A stretch of DNA of 64,000 nt from Symsagittifera roscoffensis (GCF_963678635.1 NC_087064.1:50387346-50451345), one strand, 5' to 3'; positions 29,480-41,639 are shown, counted from the first letter of the stretch. Made by a program: numbers and translations. The notes: generated by a model from the letters alone, not told the origin.

Positions 29480-30268
29480 AAAAAACGTAAAAGGATTCAT
29501 TCGAACAATCCTAACAGGAACTACTCAATTTGACGAAGGATCACAATGTGCCATAGGATGAACAACCACGCCGCCTAACACAATTCTCTATTGGAAATTA
29601 ACAATGTGAATCTAATAGGTTGTTCTATGGCATAGGACCAGCTGCAATTATGAGTAAAACTTTCATACAACTAAATTTTAAGTAAAAACGTCTTCTTATA
29701 TTTGGACGATGTTTTCATACATTCACAAACCAAAACAAGAATTGATCAAAATCCTAGATGAATGAAGGCTTTGTGAAAAAAATATGAAAGCAGCCCCGGA
29801 AAAATCACATTTTTTCTCACTCGTACGATTTTTCTTGGACATATTATTTAAGGAACCACCAAAACGCCTTTAAAATCTCAAATAGATGCAAATTTAAAAC
29901 TTCAACCATCATCAATTATAATGAAAATCAAAGAATTCTTTAGAATGCTAAAATTTATGCGTAATGCAACTATACTTAAGACCATTTTACAAATTTCTTC
30001 GACAGCAAAATTTTTTTGAATGAACCCTAGAACATCAAAAATTGTTTTGATGAAACAAAAAACTCTTCTAACTGAACGAACCTCAAACACCATTCCTATC
30101 CAAACCAACCATTCTATCTTATATGCGACGCCTCAAAACTTAGAATTGAATTGGCGCAGCTCTTTTACAATCACAAATAAGCTACAGCATAATGATCCTA
30201 ATATCAGCAAACTCAAGACTTTTTTTACAAGCAGAACGAAGAATCGTTACACTTATAAGAGGATGTAC
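29480..30268 (+). pseudogene. R1 reverse transcriptase / RNase H remnant
   Basis: Homologous to R2 RT. IGN...YEF-like and NRLFYGIG segments appear near 29590-29640, the catalytic YLDDVF box at 29699-29716, and MKAAPEKSHFF near 29790. The RNase H stretch LISANSRLFLQAERRI near 30200 matches R2 (LISASSRFFTQTELRL). It is cut by the N gap. Protease and the RT N-terminus are not recognisable. Confidence 0.75.
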
Positions 30269-30468
30269 NNNNNNNNNNNNNNNNNNNNNNNNNNNNNNNN
30301 NNNNNNNNNNNNNNNNNNNNNNNNNNNNNNNNNNNNNNNNNNNNNNNNNNNNNNNNNNNNNNNNNNNNNNNNNNNNNNNNNNNNNNNNNNNNNNNNNNNN
30401 NNNNNNNNNNNNNNNNNNNNNNNNNNNNNNNNNNNNNNNNNNNNNNNNNNNNNNNNNNNNNNNNNNNN
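30269..30468. other. Assembly gap (200 N)
   Basis: Exactly 200 N, so probably a nominal gap size. The missing DNA may hold the rest of R1 pol and possibly env; the sequence resuming at 30469 has no clear pol homology. Confidence 0.99.
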
Positions 30469-30619
30469 TACGAATCCAAATCACTTGGCGCTTCACAAAA
30501 GAAGTCAAACATATTTCGCTATACAATGGCGAGTTGAGAATGGACGTTGTCTCACTCTACTTAACGAAATCGACACGTAACTATAAGCATGGTTAGGTCT
30601 CGTTCAAAACAAGTATTTA

Positions 30620-30955
30620 ATATATATCCTTTTATACTCTTGATATCTATCTCTGTAAAATACTTAGAGCTAATTAATGGTGATCCATGACTAAAACTTA
30701 CAATATATATTTTCAGCCAGAAGAAAAAAAAATAACCTTGCAAACAGTTTCTATTCCTAAGAACAGTTCTTGAGTTTCAACCTCAGAAAAATACATGTTT
30801 ACATTAACCTATTGAGACTAGCAGATATTAGGATTATTAGGATTGGTATTAGACGAAGAATTGTTACGAACCCTACCTGCTCGAAAATTGATAGCGTGGC
30901 GAACAGACGGTGTAGCTTATGCAAAATTACTCTATGAGAAAGCCACCCCAGATGT
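30620..30955 (+). repeat. R1 3' LTR
   Basis: Shares ordered blocks with 1673-2010: TCTGTAAAATACTTAGAGCTAA, CCAGAAGA, GCAAACAGTT, CTAAGAACAGTTCTTG, TTGAGACTAGCAGATAT and CTCTATGAGAAAGCC. It also matches R2 LTR at GCGTGGCGAACAGACGGTGTA. A TATATTTTCAGCC stretch sits where the R2 LTRs have TTTTCAGCACC. Right edge near 30955, where BEL/Pao sequence begins. Confidence 0.7.
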
Positions 30956-30978
30956 GAACGTAATACGCTTAGTCAATG

Positions 30979-31180
30979 ACGAAAATGGACGAAGCCTGCC
31001 GAGAACTTACAACAAGGAGACCAAGTCTGCGTTCTCAGAGACCTCACGCCTCGCGGCCTTTGGCCACTGGGTTGGGTACTCCACACATTTATCGGATCAG
31101 ATGTAATGGAAGTTTTTTGTGAGGTACAGACCACCAATATACACCTTTCAAGACCCGCTATAAAACTTTTTGTTTCGTAG
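30979..31180 (+). pseudogene. BEL/Pao integrase C-terminal (DUF5641-like) fragment
   Basis: One frame reads KWTKPAENLQQGDQV followed by LRDLTPRGLWPLGWV and RPAIKLF, ending at TAG 31178-31180. The 'GD.V...D...PRG.WPLG' pattern followed by a strand-rich end is characteristic of the C-terminal domain of BEL/Pao pol polyproteins. Nothing upstream continues the homology, so this is a fragment joined to the R1 LTR. Confidence 0.75.
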
Positions 31181-32272
31181 ACTGAATCGGGACAAACCAG
31201 CGCCAATCAACAGCAATGACAACAGGACGAGAAGCAGTAGAAACTAGGCGACTCATCATCAGACTCGTCAAATTCGATGTTGATTAGAGGCAACTCTTTG
31301 ACTACGAAAACAACTACTGACAACAACAGACATGCATTCTTTACAATTGATTTTTTTTTGCAATATGCAAAAGGGCCCAGATATGGTCGTGTCAAATACA
31401 TTACTCAGACATCATCGGAAACCTAACAGAAATCTATTCCCAACTCATTTCATTTAAATGATTTTCGAAAAACAAACTCAATCATCTAAACAGGCAATTT
31501 CATTCATTCGGCTCAATCTCTAACAAACCATCAATGGCTTTCAATTTCTCTCTTTCTCTCCTTGAGATATCCAGGATATGGTACGATTAACCGTTTTCCA
31601 CACTCGTTTACATTCCCACCTCTATACGTACTCTTGCCTACTATAATTCACAATGCCATTAAAGAACTAGCCTAGGTCAAAGCTCAACTAAAAGTTGACC
31701 GTGATAAAAGTATGTTTGGAGTTATTGCTCGACCATGACCACTTCTCTTGACTATGTGTTTCTCTCAACCTCCTCAGATACTTGACCCATATCCACTGAA
31801 TTACCTCATTGTGCGGCCTCAGCTTTTGAACGACTAACTTTTCGTTTACAAACAAAGACAAATTGTAAATTTTTTCAACATACTTTATATTTTCTTCTGT
31901 TTCCTTGAGTTCTTTCAATCTTTTCCACTAGCTATCTGGCTATGTTTTGATTATTTTAATTTCATATTATTGATTTTTGCTTGATTTCAATGTTTCTCAG
32001 CTTACAATTTTTCTGGCAACGATTTTCTTGTCGTTGCTCAGAAACGTTGCATATTTTCACTTTGAGCCAAATGTAGGCTTTCTCCTGGCGATCCTATATA
32101 TGATAAGCAAATAAGTTGCACTAGCTAACTGCTCATCAAAAAACACAAATTTTTTTTTGCAATGTGCATCTAATTACAGTTTGTCAGCAAAACTCCGACA
32201 ACAACTTCATATATAAATTTTCAATTCGACTATTTGCTTCGACTTTTTGTTCGGCTTAAAATCTCGACCCAG
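31181..32272. other. No supportable gene
   Basis: Short frames only on both strands. Base composition is less AT-rich than in the retroelements. It could be residual BEL/Pao sequence or host intergenic DNA. Confidence 0.4.
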
Positions 32273-32536
32273 TTAAGTTTTTGTTTTGATCCAGTTCCAC
32301 TTAGTATTTCGACTCAGTTCGACTATTGGCCCTGTACGACTTCGGGTTTTTAGTCGCACAATAGATCCTGATTCCACCACTTCGGTACAAACATAAAGTC
32401 GAAACCTCGAACCGGGAAGCGCGCAAAAATTTTTGTTATGTTTGATCAGTCTAGCCTCTGGTTTGACATCTTTAAGTGTTGATGAAATAGTTACCTGTAG
32501 TGTTAAAAGCACCAAAGTATATTCCGTGCTGAACAT
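32273..32536 (-). CDS. Possible small secreted protein (87 aa)
   Basis: ATG at 32536 (minus) opens MFSTEYTLVLLTLQVTISS, which looks like a signal peptide, followed by a basic chain with two Cys (NKNFCALPGSRFRLYVC). CAG/GTAACT after codon 14 could equally be a 5' splice site, making this a first exon. No family recognised; it may be chance. Confidence 0.22.
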   Translation of the reverse strand: MFSTEYTLVLLTLQVTISSTLKDVKPEARLIKHNKNFCALPGSRFRLYVCTEVVESGSIVRLKTRSRTGPIVELSRNTKWNWIKTKT

Positions 32537-32794
32537 TTTCGCGATGAGTTAACTAAATCTGAGTCAATTTTGTTTAGTTTTTTGTCACAAGATCTAGTCA
32601 CAATTGAAAATTGGAAAATATGCTGAAATTCTGAGGTTAAACATGAGGACTGATTAAAGTTTAATAAATTAAAAGAAAAATCAAAAATAGGTAATTAAGG
32701 TAACAAATAATAACCAAAGCATTTTAATGTCGTCAATTGTATGAATTATGTTTAGCCAAATGACAGCTTGACAATCTGCGCGAGCTTCAAATTG

Positions 32795-33100
32795 ATGTTT
32801 AAAAATGAACTCGGCTATAAATTTTATTTAATATTTGCCTTAACTTGTATATTTTATAATTTGTTTTTTACGGTCCACGGTGGTTCGAGAACCATTTCAC
32901 CAAAATCAGTTTTTCACATGAATTTTCTTTGTCATTTTGATCAAACTTTGATGAATTTAATTGGAAGCAGCAGCAGTGTACACGGTCATGTGAATTCATG
33001 TAGAAAAGCGTTGAATTATACAAAAGTTGACTTAAGTAAGAAAGTAAAACAGCTGTATTACTTTCTTTCTAAAGTCAATTTTTGTGATGCGTGTTTCTAA
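32795..33100 (+). CDS. Possible small secreted protein with four cysteines (101 aa)
   Basis: The first ATG in the frame is at 32795. The hydrophobic stretch FYLIFALTCIFYNLFFTVHG (residues 10-29) looks like a signal peptide. The mature part holds four Cys (FLC, NSC, NFCDAC) and one N-glycosylation-like NYT site. It diverges from the minus-strand ORF at 32536 with 258 bases between the starts. No family recognised. It is one of the few intact frames outside the transposons, but short and unsupported. Confidence 0.3.
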   Translation: MFKNELGYKFYLIFALTCIFYNLFFTVHGGSRTISPKSVFHMNFLCHFDQTLMNLIGSSSSVHGHVNSCRKALNYTKVDLSKKVKQLYYFLSKVNFCDACF

Positions 33101-33239
33101 TTTAAACTTTATGTTCTTATTTAATTGGAACATAAAAAAATTCTCACTAGTCATTTTCAGTTTCTGTAAGACTTTCAGTTGGCTAAACTGTACAGTCAGT
33201 ATAGCTGATTAAGCATTGTAGGTTTTTCCGCGTTAAGTG

Positions 33240-34845
33240 GAACCAGATCTGAACTATGATTTTATTATTGGTTATGAAATATTTAAAACTAACCAATCAT
33301 ACTCCATCGAACTAACAACCCAATTATTTGTAAGTGCTGAAATTACTTGTAATTTCAGCACCAGAGAGATTTGAATTTAACTTAGAACTTAGTTGCCTCT
33401 CCAGAGACCTTCTCGCAATAAACCAGTATACTTCAGATCTATTGAGACTAATTGAGACTAGCATTTATAAGAGTAAGATTAAGATCGGTATTAGACTAAG
33501 AAGTTGCACGAATCTATCCGGCCGAAAATATGATAGCGTGACGAGCAGACGGTGTACCCTATCTGAAATTACTCTATGAGTTAGATTTAAGAACTCAACT
33601 CATCTGGTGCGACCAAAAGTCTCGAATAAGACCTTAAAAACAAATTAGCTTAGAACTAACAAGATAGATTAGAATTAGACAAAAACATTTTCAAAAATAT
33701 TACATGAACTACCCGCTATTGGAAGAAGACCTCGGGCAAGAGACGATATACTACTACAAAGAAACCTACCATTAAGTTTCATGGTTGTAAGGCTAAAGCC
33801 AACACAAACTTTTATAATTAGAATTTTTTTAGGAATGAATTTAGATTTTCATTTGCAAACATAGAATCCTTGAAGAAAAATATTCAATGATTATTACAGG
33901 CGCTAAATTTATTATTGTACAATAATGATTGATAAAAACGCCTCTAACGATTTCCTCCAAAACTGCAGTAAAAATTAAAAAATATATCTGATGAAAATTA
34001 CTTGTTGAAAATAAAATTGAAAAAATTAGTTCGAATGATCACAAAGTGTTAGTATATATAAATCATCTTGTCATCTCCAGCTTCATCACCTAAAATAACA
34101 GCAAATCATAAAACCACTAACATCATAAAAAACTAAACATTTCTACCAGTTAAACTTAAAAATATTTCTAAAAGGCTTATCTAATTTTTACTTTTAACTT
34201 AATTAAATACATTTAAACTTAAAACAGGTCATCAAGGCTTCCCTTGGATCTCTTTTTCACACTTATTTTAACTAATTTGTTATCATTAAGTTTATATCTT
34301 GATCATCAAGGTTTATCCTTAGATCAAATAGAACAATTTTGTTTCCCCCCACCTAATTAATAAAGTGTCTAACGACCACAAACGTCGTATCACAACCCAA
34401 CCCTTTCCTAGACCCAGGACTAATAGAAATTTTTCAACCATCCTAACTATTCTAATTAGGATAAACAGTGTAGAACTTCGGTTATTCATCCTTCACTTGA
34501 TTCCCCCCTCTTATCTGACCCAGGCTAATACTTAAACTTAGTAAGTTTAAAATAGTATCTAACGAACTACTTGCGTTCTAATTAAACCTGAACCATAAGG
34601 ATCGATTTACTATTCTCCAACCCTTGAACACAATCACTACCCCTAAGTAAGATTAAGTAAGTTAACACCTTAACTTAGACTAGCCACGAGAAAGTAACAA
34701 TCATTCTCCGGAATCGATATATGCTTTTCTCTCCAACCCTGAATACAGGACCCAAGTTAGGCTAACCACAAAAAATTGTAAGGACTAACAAATTAGGACA
34801 TTATAAATCACTAATCACAATCTTGCATCCATCATCCTAAACTTT
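33240..34845 (+). repeat. R2 5' LTR and leader
   Basis: Collinear with about 58190-60320. It includes a perfect hairpin at 33334-33361 (12-bp arms, GTGCTGAAATTA and its complement, 4-base loop), the CATCTGGTGCGACC block at 33600, and the TACAGGCGC / GTATATATAAATCATCTTGTCATCTCC blocks at 33890-34080. Two copies of a GATCATCAAGG...CCTTGGATC motif lie at 34227 and 34301. The right edge of the LTR cannot be placed because both copies continue into internal sequence. The TATATAAATCATC stretch at 34055 may be a promoter TATA element. Confidence 0.7.
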
Positions 34846-35262
34846 ATGTCACTAGACAATTTAGGAAATAAACAAACAATCGTATTACACAACTGTGAAA
34901 TAAACAGCGAAAAATATGATCTCGTAATCACTCCACACAAACCAACAACAGGATATATTCGAACAAAACGATAAACAATAAAACGAAAAAATTTAAGTAA
35001 ACAAACACAAAACACACAAAAAATATTTTCAAAACAAAGAAACGCGGTCTCCGAATCAGAAATCAGTGACATAGATGAACTTTACAAACTAAAAGACTTC
35101 GTAAATAAAAAATATCCAGTCAATGATCAATTATAATTTTTTGAATCAGAAACTACATCACATTCATCAATACAAGGAAAACGAAGAATAAAACAGGCAT
35201 ACAAAACAAAGCAGTACGTCTATACAATTGAAATCAACCAATCAAACACATTGAACACTACG
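34846..35262 (+). pseudogene. R2 small basic ORF upstream of gag, copy 1 (broken)
   Basis: ATG 34846 (MSLDNLGNKQTIV). It stops at TAA near 34973 and further stops follow, but it is collinear with the open copy at 60322-60744. The middle is highly basic, the C-terminal part acidic with a SESE motif. Not a known retroelement gene to me. Confidence 0.5.
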
Positions 35263-35288
35263 CATTAACAGTCATAAAACGCAGAAAA

Positions 35289-38200
35289 GAACCTAAGTGA
35301 AGAGAGTCAAGACGAAAACTCCGTTTTTCCATTTCTCATCAATTCACTAACCGATGATGAAGGACAAATACAATTTTGCCAAAACTTGATTACAAACTTA
35401 TTTGAAAGAGGAAATAGCCCGTGTAAAACAAATATTCCAGAAGTAAAAATCAAAAGACAATTTATCGATCACTATTTATAAAGTATATGTAATCTAACAC
35501 AACAGTATGGAACTTATACCATAGAAATCAGTACACCAAGTAAATTTCATGGTAAATACCTCCTTCAAACAGACGACATCGACATAGAATTTTCAAAAGT
35601 ATTCACAGAGTACATAAAAAAAAAACATACATCATCAAAACTCACAGAGAGCGAATTCAATAATTACTACTGATGTATTTTCAATAATATATAGTTATCT
35701 ATCTATACTAGAAAAAACAGAAATCCAAAGTACTTCACCAGTTCAAACATCGACAGTTACATACGACTGTAAGAAATGAAATTGCAGTATTTTCAGAATT
35801 TTTAAATGCAATCCGTGAAAATTTATCAAGCAATGAAGTCTCACAAAATGTTAAACATGATCTACAAAAAATATTAGCATGGTTTATTATTGATTATTTT
35901 ACACATAATATAGATTTAATTTCACCAGCAAGAAAAAATTTCAGACCCCAAAGTACAAACGACGACACTGTTTTAGCAGAACAATCAGATTATGTTTGGG
36001 ACCCCGAATGGTCTCATCCATTATTTTTGAACATAGCAATAGACATCTCAAGTCAAGCCATTAACACTGTTTCTATTCACAAGGATTACGTAAAAGTAAT
36101 TCCCCTCACAGAAGACACAACACCTTTAAACTATAATTCATTTCTACCTGATAGAATAGGAAATATTATTTTAAACTCAACTATAATACAACAGAAATCC
36201 ACAAAAACCTAAATGGAACTAGAAATCTTACCCAACAAGATATTCAAACACCATCCCATTTCGCGAATGAAGAAATAGTTGAAACAATAGCCACAACAAC
36301 ACAACAAAGTATTTGATCAATACATCCAAACCTTACTACGCCAAGACCCAAAAATCCAAAAATACAACTAAAAACATTACAATCCACGGTTAAACGTTCC
36401 CGTGTTACAAAGTATTCACACATGGATTGTCAAACATATAGACCAATGACGAAACCATCACAAAAACGAATAACCTTCACTAGAAATAATTTTACAGAAC
36501 ACAATTATAGTTATGTCAATCGACCACAAACAACTCAACCTTCCCGTACAAACACGCAAAATCATTTATTCTCACAAAGATCAAATTTTCGACAACCATC
36601 ATCAAATTCAGTAACTCTCCATGACTACCCACAAATTTCAAAAGATACAGGTGAAAATTATCCATTTTTTCAACAAAACAGAAATAGACAACAAACGCGT
36701 TATAATACACCTATTTATTTATCATCAGATGATGATGACTACTATCAAACAGATATTTTGCACAATATACACAAGAATACCGTGTACTACAACATCGACC
36801 AAATCTAGCATCTCAAAATACAAATTTTAAAAAACAAAACTCAGTTCCTACACAAACTCATCAACAATTGCAAATGCAAAACCCAACTAGTACACAATCC
36901 TATCAACCAATACTGATACAAAACCCTGCCAGTACAAATTCCTATCAACCAGTATAAATGCAAAATGAAATCCCGCTACCATATTATTTACAGCAACATG
37001 AAATAACAAAAAATCATCTTACAAATTTTTTGCAAATACCAATTGCCACAGAATCATTATAAATGACTATGAATCCATGCCTAATGGGTGGATCGTCAAT
37101 AACATCAAACAAACCATTGTTGGTATTCACAGGCACAGACCCTGAATATTCTGTAGAAGATTCTTTAAATGCAGTCACAGTAAATTTAATTTTAATTAGG
37201 GGACTTGAACCAGTAAATACACCACCTCATCAAAACTGGATACAAAGACGCACAGCGTTAATACAAACCACGCTTGATGGCGCAGCTCAAAAATGGTTTT
37301 CAGTTTTACCTATAGATATAAAATCAGATTGGAAAAAATTCACTCAAGATTTTTCAAAAATGTTTGATTCTGAAAGAAACAAACAACATCAAAAAGTTTC
37401 ATGTAATGAACCTCGTAGACTACCAAACGAAACAATTAGACTGACAATCTAACGAATTATCAGTAAGAATCGAAACATAAGTTCGTAAATTGTATTCACT
37501 GAACACTCATGATTACAAAAAACACAAAAATGACAGAAATTTTAATGATGACTCTAACACCCCAATTAAGAAAAATAGCAATTAAAAAGAGAGCATCACA
37601 TCCCTCCTCAATTAGAGAACCCGATTTAGATTTTAGAAATTTTGTTGATAAATTAGAACAGGCTGAAATCACTATGAAACTCGAAGAAACAGAGAATCTT
37701 AAACTACAATACGTTAATAGAATCCAAACAAATACTACACAAATAAACAACATACACGATTCAGACGTAGATTTATCAGAAAAAATCACTGAAATTTTGA
37801 ACATATACAAAAAAAAACCATATTTTAAAGGTAAACCATCTTTCAAAAACGGTGTAACTATTGCCAAAGAAACGGACACAGCATTGCCGAATGTCGACAA
37901 AAACAGCAAGATAACCAAAATAAACCACATAAGTACAAAGAACCAAATAAATCATGTTATCAATACATGAAAAAAGACCAAAGTTTACCAAATAAAAACA
38001 TCCATAGTAAAAACAGCTCTGGAAAACCACTTCTAAACAATTCAAATTATTCCAGAAATCAATCACCTTATAACTCTAGTTATAGAGGCAGATCGCCAGA
38101 ACAAAAAAATTCACGGAATTTCTCACAAAATAGATATAGTCGATCAAACAGTCAAAACAATCAGTATCGAAACAACTATTCACGATCGAATGTAAAAAGA

Positions 38201-38578
38201 CCAGAATATTCGTTTGAAACCAGTTCCCACTCAAACTCTAGGAATAGATACTATTCAAATAAGAGATCACGAAACTCATCTTACATTAGAAACAGGAATT
38301 ATTCCAACAATAGAAATAGAAGCTACTCAAATAGTCGAAATCAGCGATACCAAAACAACAAATCGAGAGATTATTCAAGCAACAGATCAAATTATCAAAG
38401 ATCTAACTTCAATAACTATCCCAATAGAGCACGAGACAACTCGCAAGAGAGAATTTCAAACTATAACAATCAACGAAGAAATTATTCCAAATCACCTCAT
38501 AGGAATAATAACCGTTACCCTAATTCTCAAAACAAGTATAGAAGTAATACACCAAAACATCAAGGGCAAATAAATTAA
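35289..38578 (+). pseudogene. R2 gag, copy 1 (frameshifted)
   Basis: The expected start MSLREESPDENS-like has lost its ATG (AACCTAAGTGAAGAG). An N-terminal domain (GQIQFCQNL, PEVKIKRQFIDHYL) is followed by a linker with FTRNNFTEHNYSYVN and an acidic SSDDDDYY patch. The capsid-type domain (37063-37740) has MGGSSITSN, FTGTDPEYSVEDSLNAV, DGAAQKWFSVLPIDIKSDWKKF and KKRASHPSSIREPDLDF. A CCHC knuckle CNYCQRNGHSIAEC lies at 37851-37892, then a 200-residue Arg/Ser/Asn/Tyr-rich tail (37967-38576). Several stops and shifts. It packages element RNA in the family. Confidence 0.8.
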
Positions 38579-38619
38579 GTACAAACAGCTGAAGAATCAA
38601 ATTAAGACCCCCTGGTATC

Positions 38620-39370
38620 GATAGTACAGAAAGTACTGAATTACAATTAAATCACATTAATTGTGAATCCACAGACAGCGAAAGCGATCCAGACAACACC
38701 ATCTCAGTCAATATGATTGAAGTTGAAAACGACTATGAACCTGTTTTATTTGAACAACCCTTTCATTCACATATCAACGCAAACCACTTCGAACTTCTTC
38801 TAGATTATTACAATAGACTTACAAGTAATAATATACCACTAGTACAAGAAATAAAAGAAATAAATACAGTACATACAGAAACAAACCTGAAAAAGACCAA
38901 GTACCATGTTCAAGCACAAATCACATTTATCAGAACATACAAAAAGAAACACCAAAAGAAAAAATTTGGACAATCCCATTTCTTTTAGAAATCCCAAAAA
39001 GCAAAGAATTTCAACCACCGGACCTTGAAAAAGATTTTTAATCGACTCAAGAGCAGAATCAAATCTTATTATGTTTCCCACTTGCAATGAAATCAAAACC
39101 TTACATCCAAACTTAATACCCATGAAAACAGCCAGTAAATTAGCAACAGCACAGTCTCAGCATTAACTAAACAGGGAAAAATTCAACTTTTCCTTCTTCC
39201 CACTATAACAATGGAACATAATAAATTCCTAACTAAACCGTTTAAACAAACATTCCGGATAACGGATATAAAACACAACAATATTGGAATACCATTTATA
39301 ACGAACTATATACCATTAAAAAAGATTTTAAATAGTAAAATTCATATTAGGGATAAATACATCAGAATGA
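38620..39370 (+). pseudogene. R2 aspartic protease, copy 1 (active site lost)
   Basis: A spacer (MIEVENDYEPVLFEQPFHSH) leads to the retropepsin. The active-site triplet at 39044 reads D-S-R where copy 2 has D-S-G, so the catalytic loop is damaged. The flap and second half (KQGKIQLFLLPT, NNIGIPFI) are recognisable. Frameshifts near 38990 and 39130. Confidence 0.7.
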
Positions 39371-39935
39371 AGAACACAGCTTTAAAATTTTTCCAAAAAA
39401 TAAACAAACAACCACCATTTTTCTCTAAATTTTACCCCAGATACAATCAGAAACGGAAATGGCTGAAACCACTCTCAGGAACTGTAAATTACTTTACAAT
39501 TAAACAAGTTCACCAATATGATAAAGAACAAAATAAACAACATCTCGTCATGTCTGACCTTGAATTTAGACCAATCCATAAATTCTTTCGAGTAACAATC
39601 TCATCCATAAAATACAGGAAACATTCAAATTCTGATATAATTTCTCTACATGTAAACAACAGTTCACCGTACCAAATAACATTATCTTTAGGACTCCTAG
39701 GATATTGCGAAACAAATGCAACAACTTCTCCCACAAAATAAGTAGCATATCGAGTCAATAATATATTAAAACTATTAGATATATGTCAATCAACAATTCT
39801 TAACGAAGAAATATCAATAAATAATATAATAAGCAACAAAAAAAGAAATACAGACTATTTCACAAAAACACCTTATTCTAAACCAACATTTAAAACTTTT
39901 TACGTTATACAGTAGAACAATAAAAATTTCTGACA
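39371..39935 (+). other. R2 protease-RT linker, copy 1
   Basis: An open but functionally unassigned stretch (FFQKINKQPPFFSKFYPRYN; SLHVNNSSPYQITLSLGLLGYCE), repeated at 42344-42690. It is part of the pol polyprotein between protease and reverse transcriptase. Confidence 0.5.
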
Positions 39936-41267
39936 ATGTTCAATTTTCAACACTCTCAGATAACACAGAAGGAATTTGAAAAATTAGCCAAATTATTTTT
40001 AAAATATCCAACAGTTTATGCCACATCTAAATTTGACGTTGGAAAAAGAAAATCACCACTAAAATCACCACCTTTGAAACCTGACGCAGTTTTCAAAAAA
40101 CAAAGAGCAAGCAAAGTACCAATTCACCTACATGACAAAATCAATAGATTACTTGACAATTTAGAACAATATGAAATCATATCTTCAGTAAATAAAGAAG
40201 AACAACAAAACAAAAACACCTTTATCAAACCCGTTATCAGCCTAGCTAAAGAAGAATCATTAAAAAAAGTTCTAGACGCTAGATATCTCAATTCGCTTAT
40301 TGATGAATCTAAATGTAATTGGCCTATTGAACCAATTCAAGTAATTCTAACAAAAAGAAACAGTAAATACTTCTTAACCGCAGATATGAATAGTGCATAA
40401 AAACAAATGCCTTTATACGACGAACAACCACGACGATTGACACAATTTGTTATTGGAAATCAACAATACGAATTCAATAGATTATTCTACGGAATATCCA
40501 TAGGACCAGCAGCTTTTTCAGCATTTGTGAGTAAAACTTTTAAACACCTTATACTCAAGAAAAATGCAATCACATACCTAGACGATGTTTTCATGCAATC
40601 ACAAACTAAAGACGAATTGTTTATAGTTTTAGAACAGTATCATCGAATATTAAAAAACAAAAACATGAAAGCAGACCCGGACAAATCACATTTTTTTAAC
40701 ACGTGTAAAATTTCTGGTACACATTTTTGAGAAAAACACTATAACTTCATTGAAATCACGCATAGATGCAATTCAAAACTCCAGCCACTTACAAACAAAA
40801 AGAAAATCCAAGAATTCCTTGGAATGGTAAATTTCTTAAGTAAATATGTATATAAAAATGCAATTAAAATTAAAACCATTCTACAACATTCAGAGACAAC
40901 AAAATAACTTTGAATGGTCAACAGAACACCAAAAACGATTTGAAGAAATCGAAAAACTTCTCACAGAGAAAATATCGAATACAATTCAAGACCCCAATCA
41001 ACCATTCTATGCAAGGTGTGATGCTTCGAATTTTGGCATCGGCGCAGCATTGTTACAATCACACAATGGAACGAATAAAATGAATCTCATATCAGCAAGT
41101 TCTCGCTTTTTCACACAAACTGAATTACGACTCTATACCCTTATGATAGAATGCACAGCTATAATATATACTCTTACAGATTTTGAATTCTTGATACTTG
41201 GATCAACACATCCAACAATTTCATATGCAGATCAAAACCTATTATATTTCTTTTTATACAAAAATCA
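39936..41267 (+). pseudogene. R2 reverse transcriptase-RNase H, copy 1 (stop in RT motif A)
   Basis: KVLDARYLNSLIDESK, LTADMNSA followed by TAA at 40397-40399 then KQMPLYDEQPRRLTQF, NRLFYGISIGPAAFSAF and YLDDVF (about 40579). The thumb and RNase H parts follow with WSTEHQKRFEE, FYARCDASNFGIGAALLQSHNG and LISASSRFFTQTELRLYTL. The frame jumps near 41267 into gag-tail sequence, so connection and integrase are missing from this copy. Ty3/gypsy-type order and YLDD box. Confidence 0.85.
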
Positions 41268-41622
41268 AATCGATAGAAACAATAGAAGCGGGAATTTTTC
41301 CAATAATAGAAATAGAAGCTACTCAAATAGTCGAAATCAGCTATACCAAAACAACAGATTGAGAGATTATTCAAAAAACAGATCAAGATCTCAAAGATCT
41401 AACTACAATAACTATCCCAATAGATCACGAGATAACTCGCAAAAGAGAAATTCAAACTATAGCAATCGACGGAGAAATTATTCCAAATCACCTCATAGGA
41501 ATAATAATCGTTACCCTAATTGTCAAAACAAGTATGGAAGTAATACACCAAAACATCAAAGGCAAATAAATCAAGTACAAACAGCTGAAGAAACAAATTC
41601 AGACCCCCTCTGGTATCGATAG
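41268..41622 (+). pseudogene. R2 gag RS/N-rich tail, duplicated piece
   Basis: Repeats 38302-38580: SNNRNRSYSNSRNQLYQNN, then YSKSPHRNNNRYPNCQNKY. It is fused in frame to the end of RNase H copy 1, making a pol-gag chimera that marks the junction of the ~2.97-kb tandem duplication. Confidence 0.8.
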
Positions 41623-41639
41623 TACATTAATTGTGAATC

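Noticed and set aside
30020-30596. ORFs running through the N gap
   Set aside because: They are artefacts of translating N; only the RNase H part before 30269 is meaningful.
38214-38573. 119-codon ORF in a second frame under the gag tail
   Set aside because: Its Thr/Ile-rich composition is the frame-shifted reading of the AGA/AAT-rich gag tail; gag homology in the other frame is clear.
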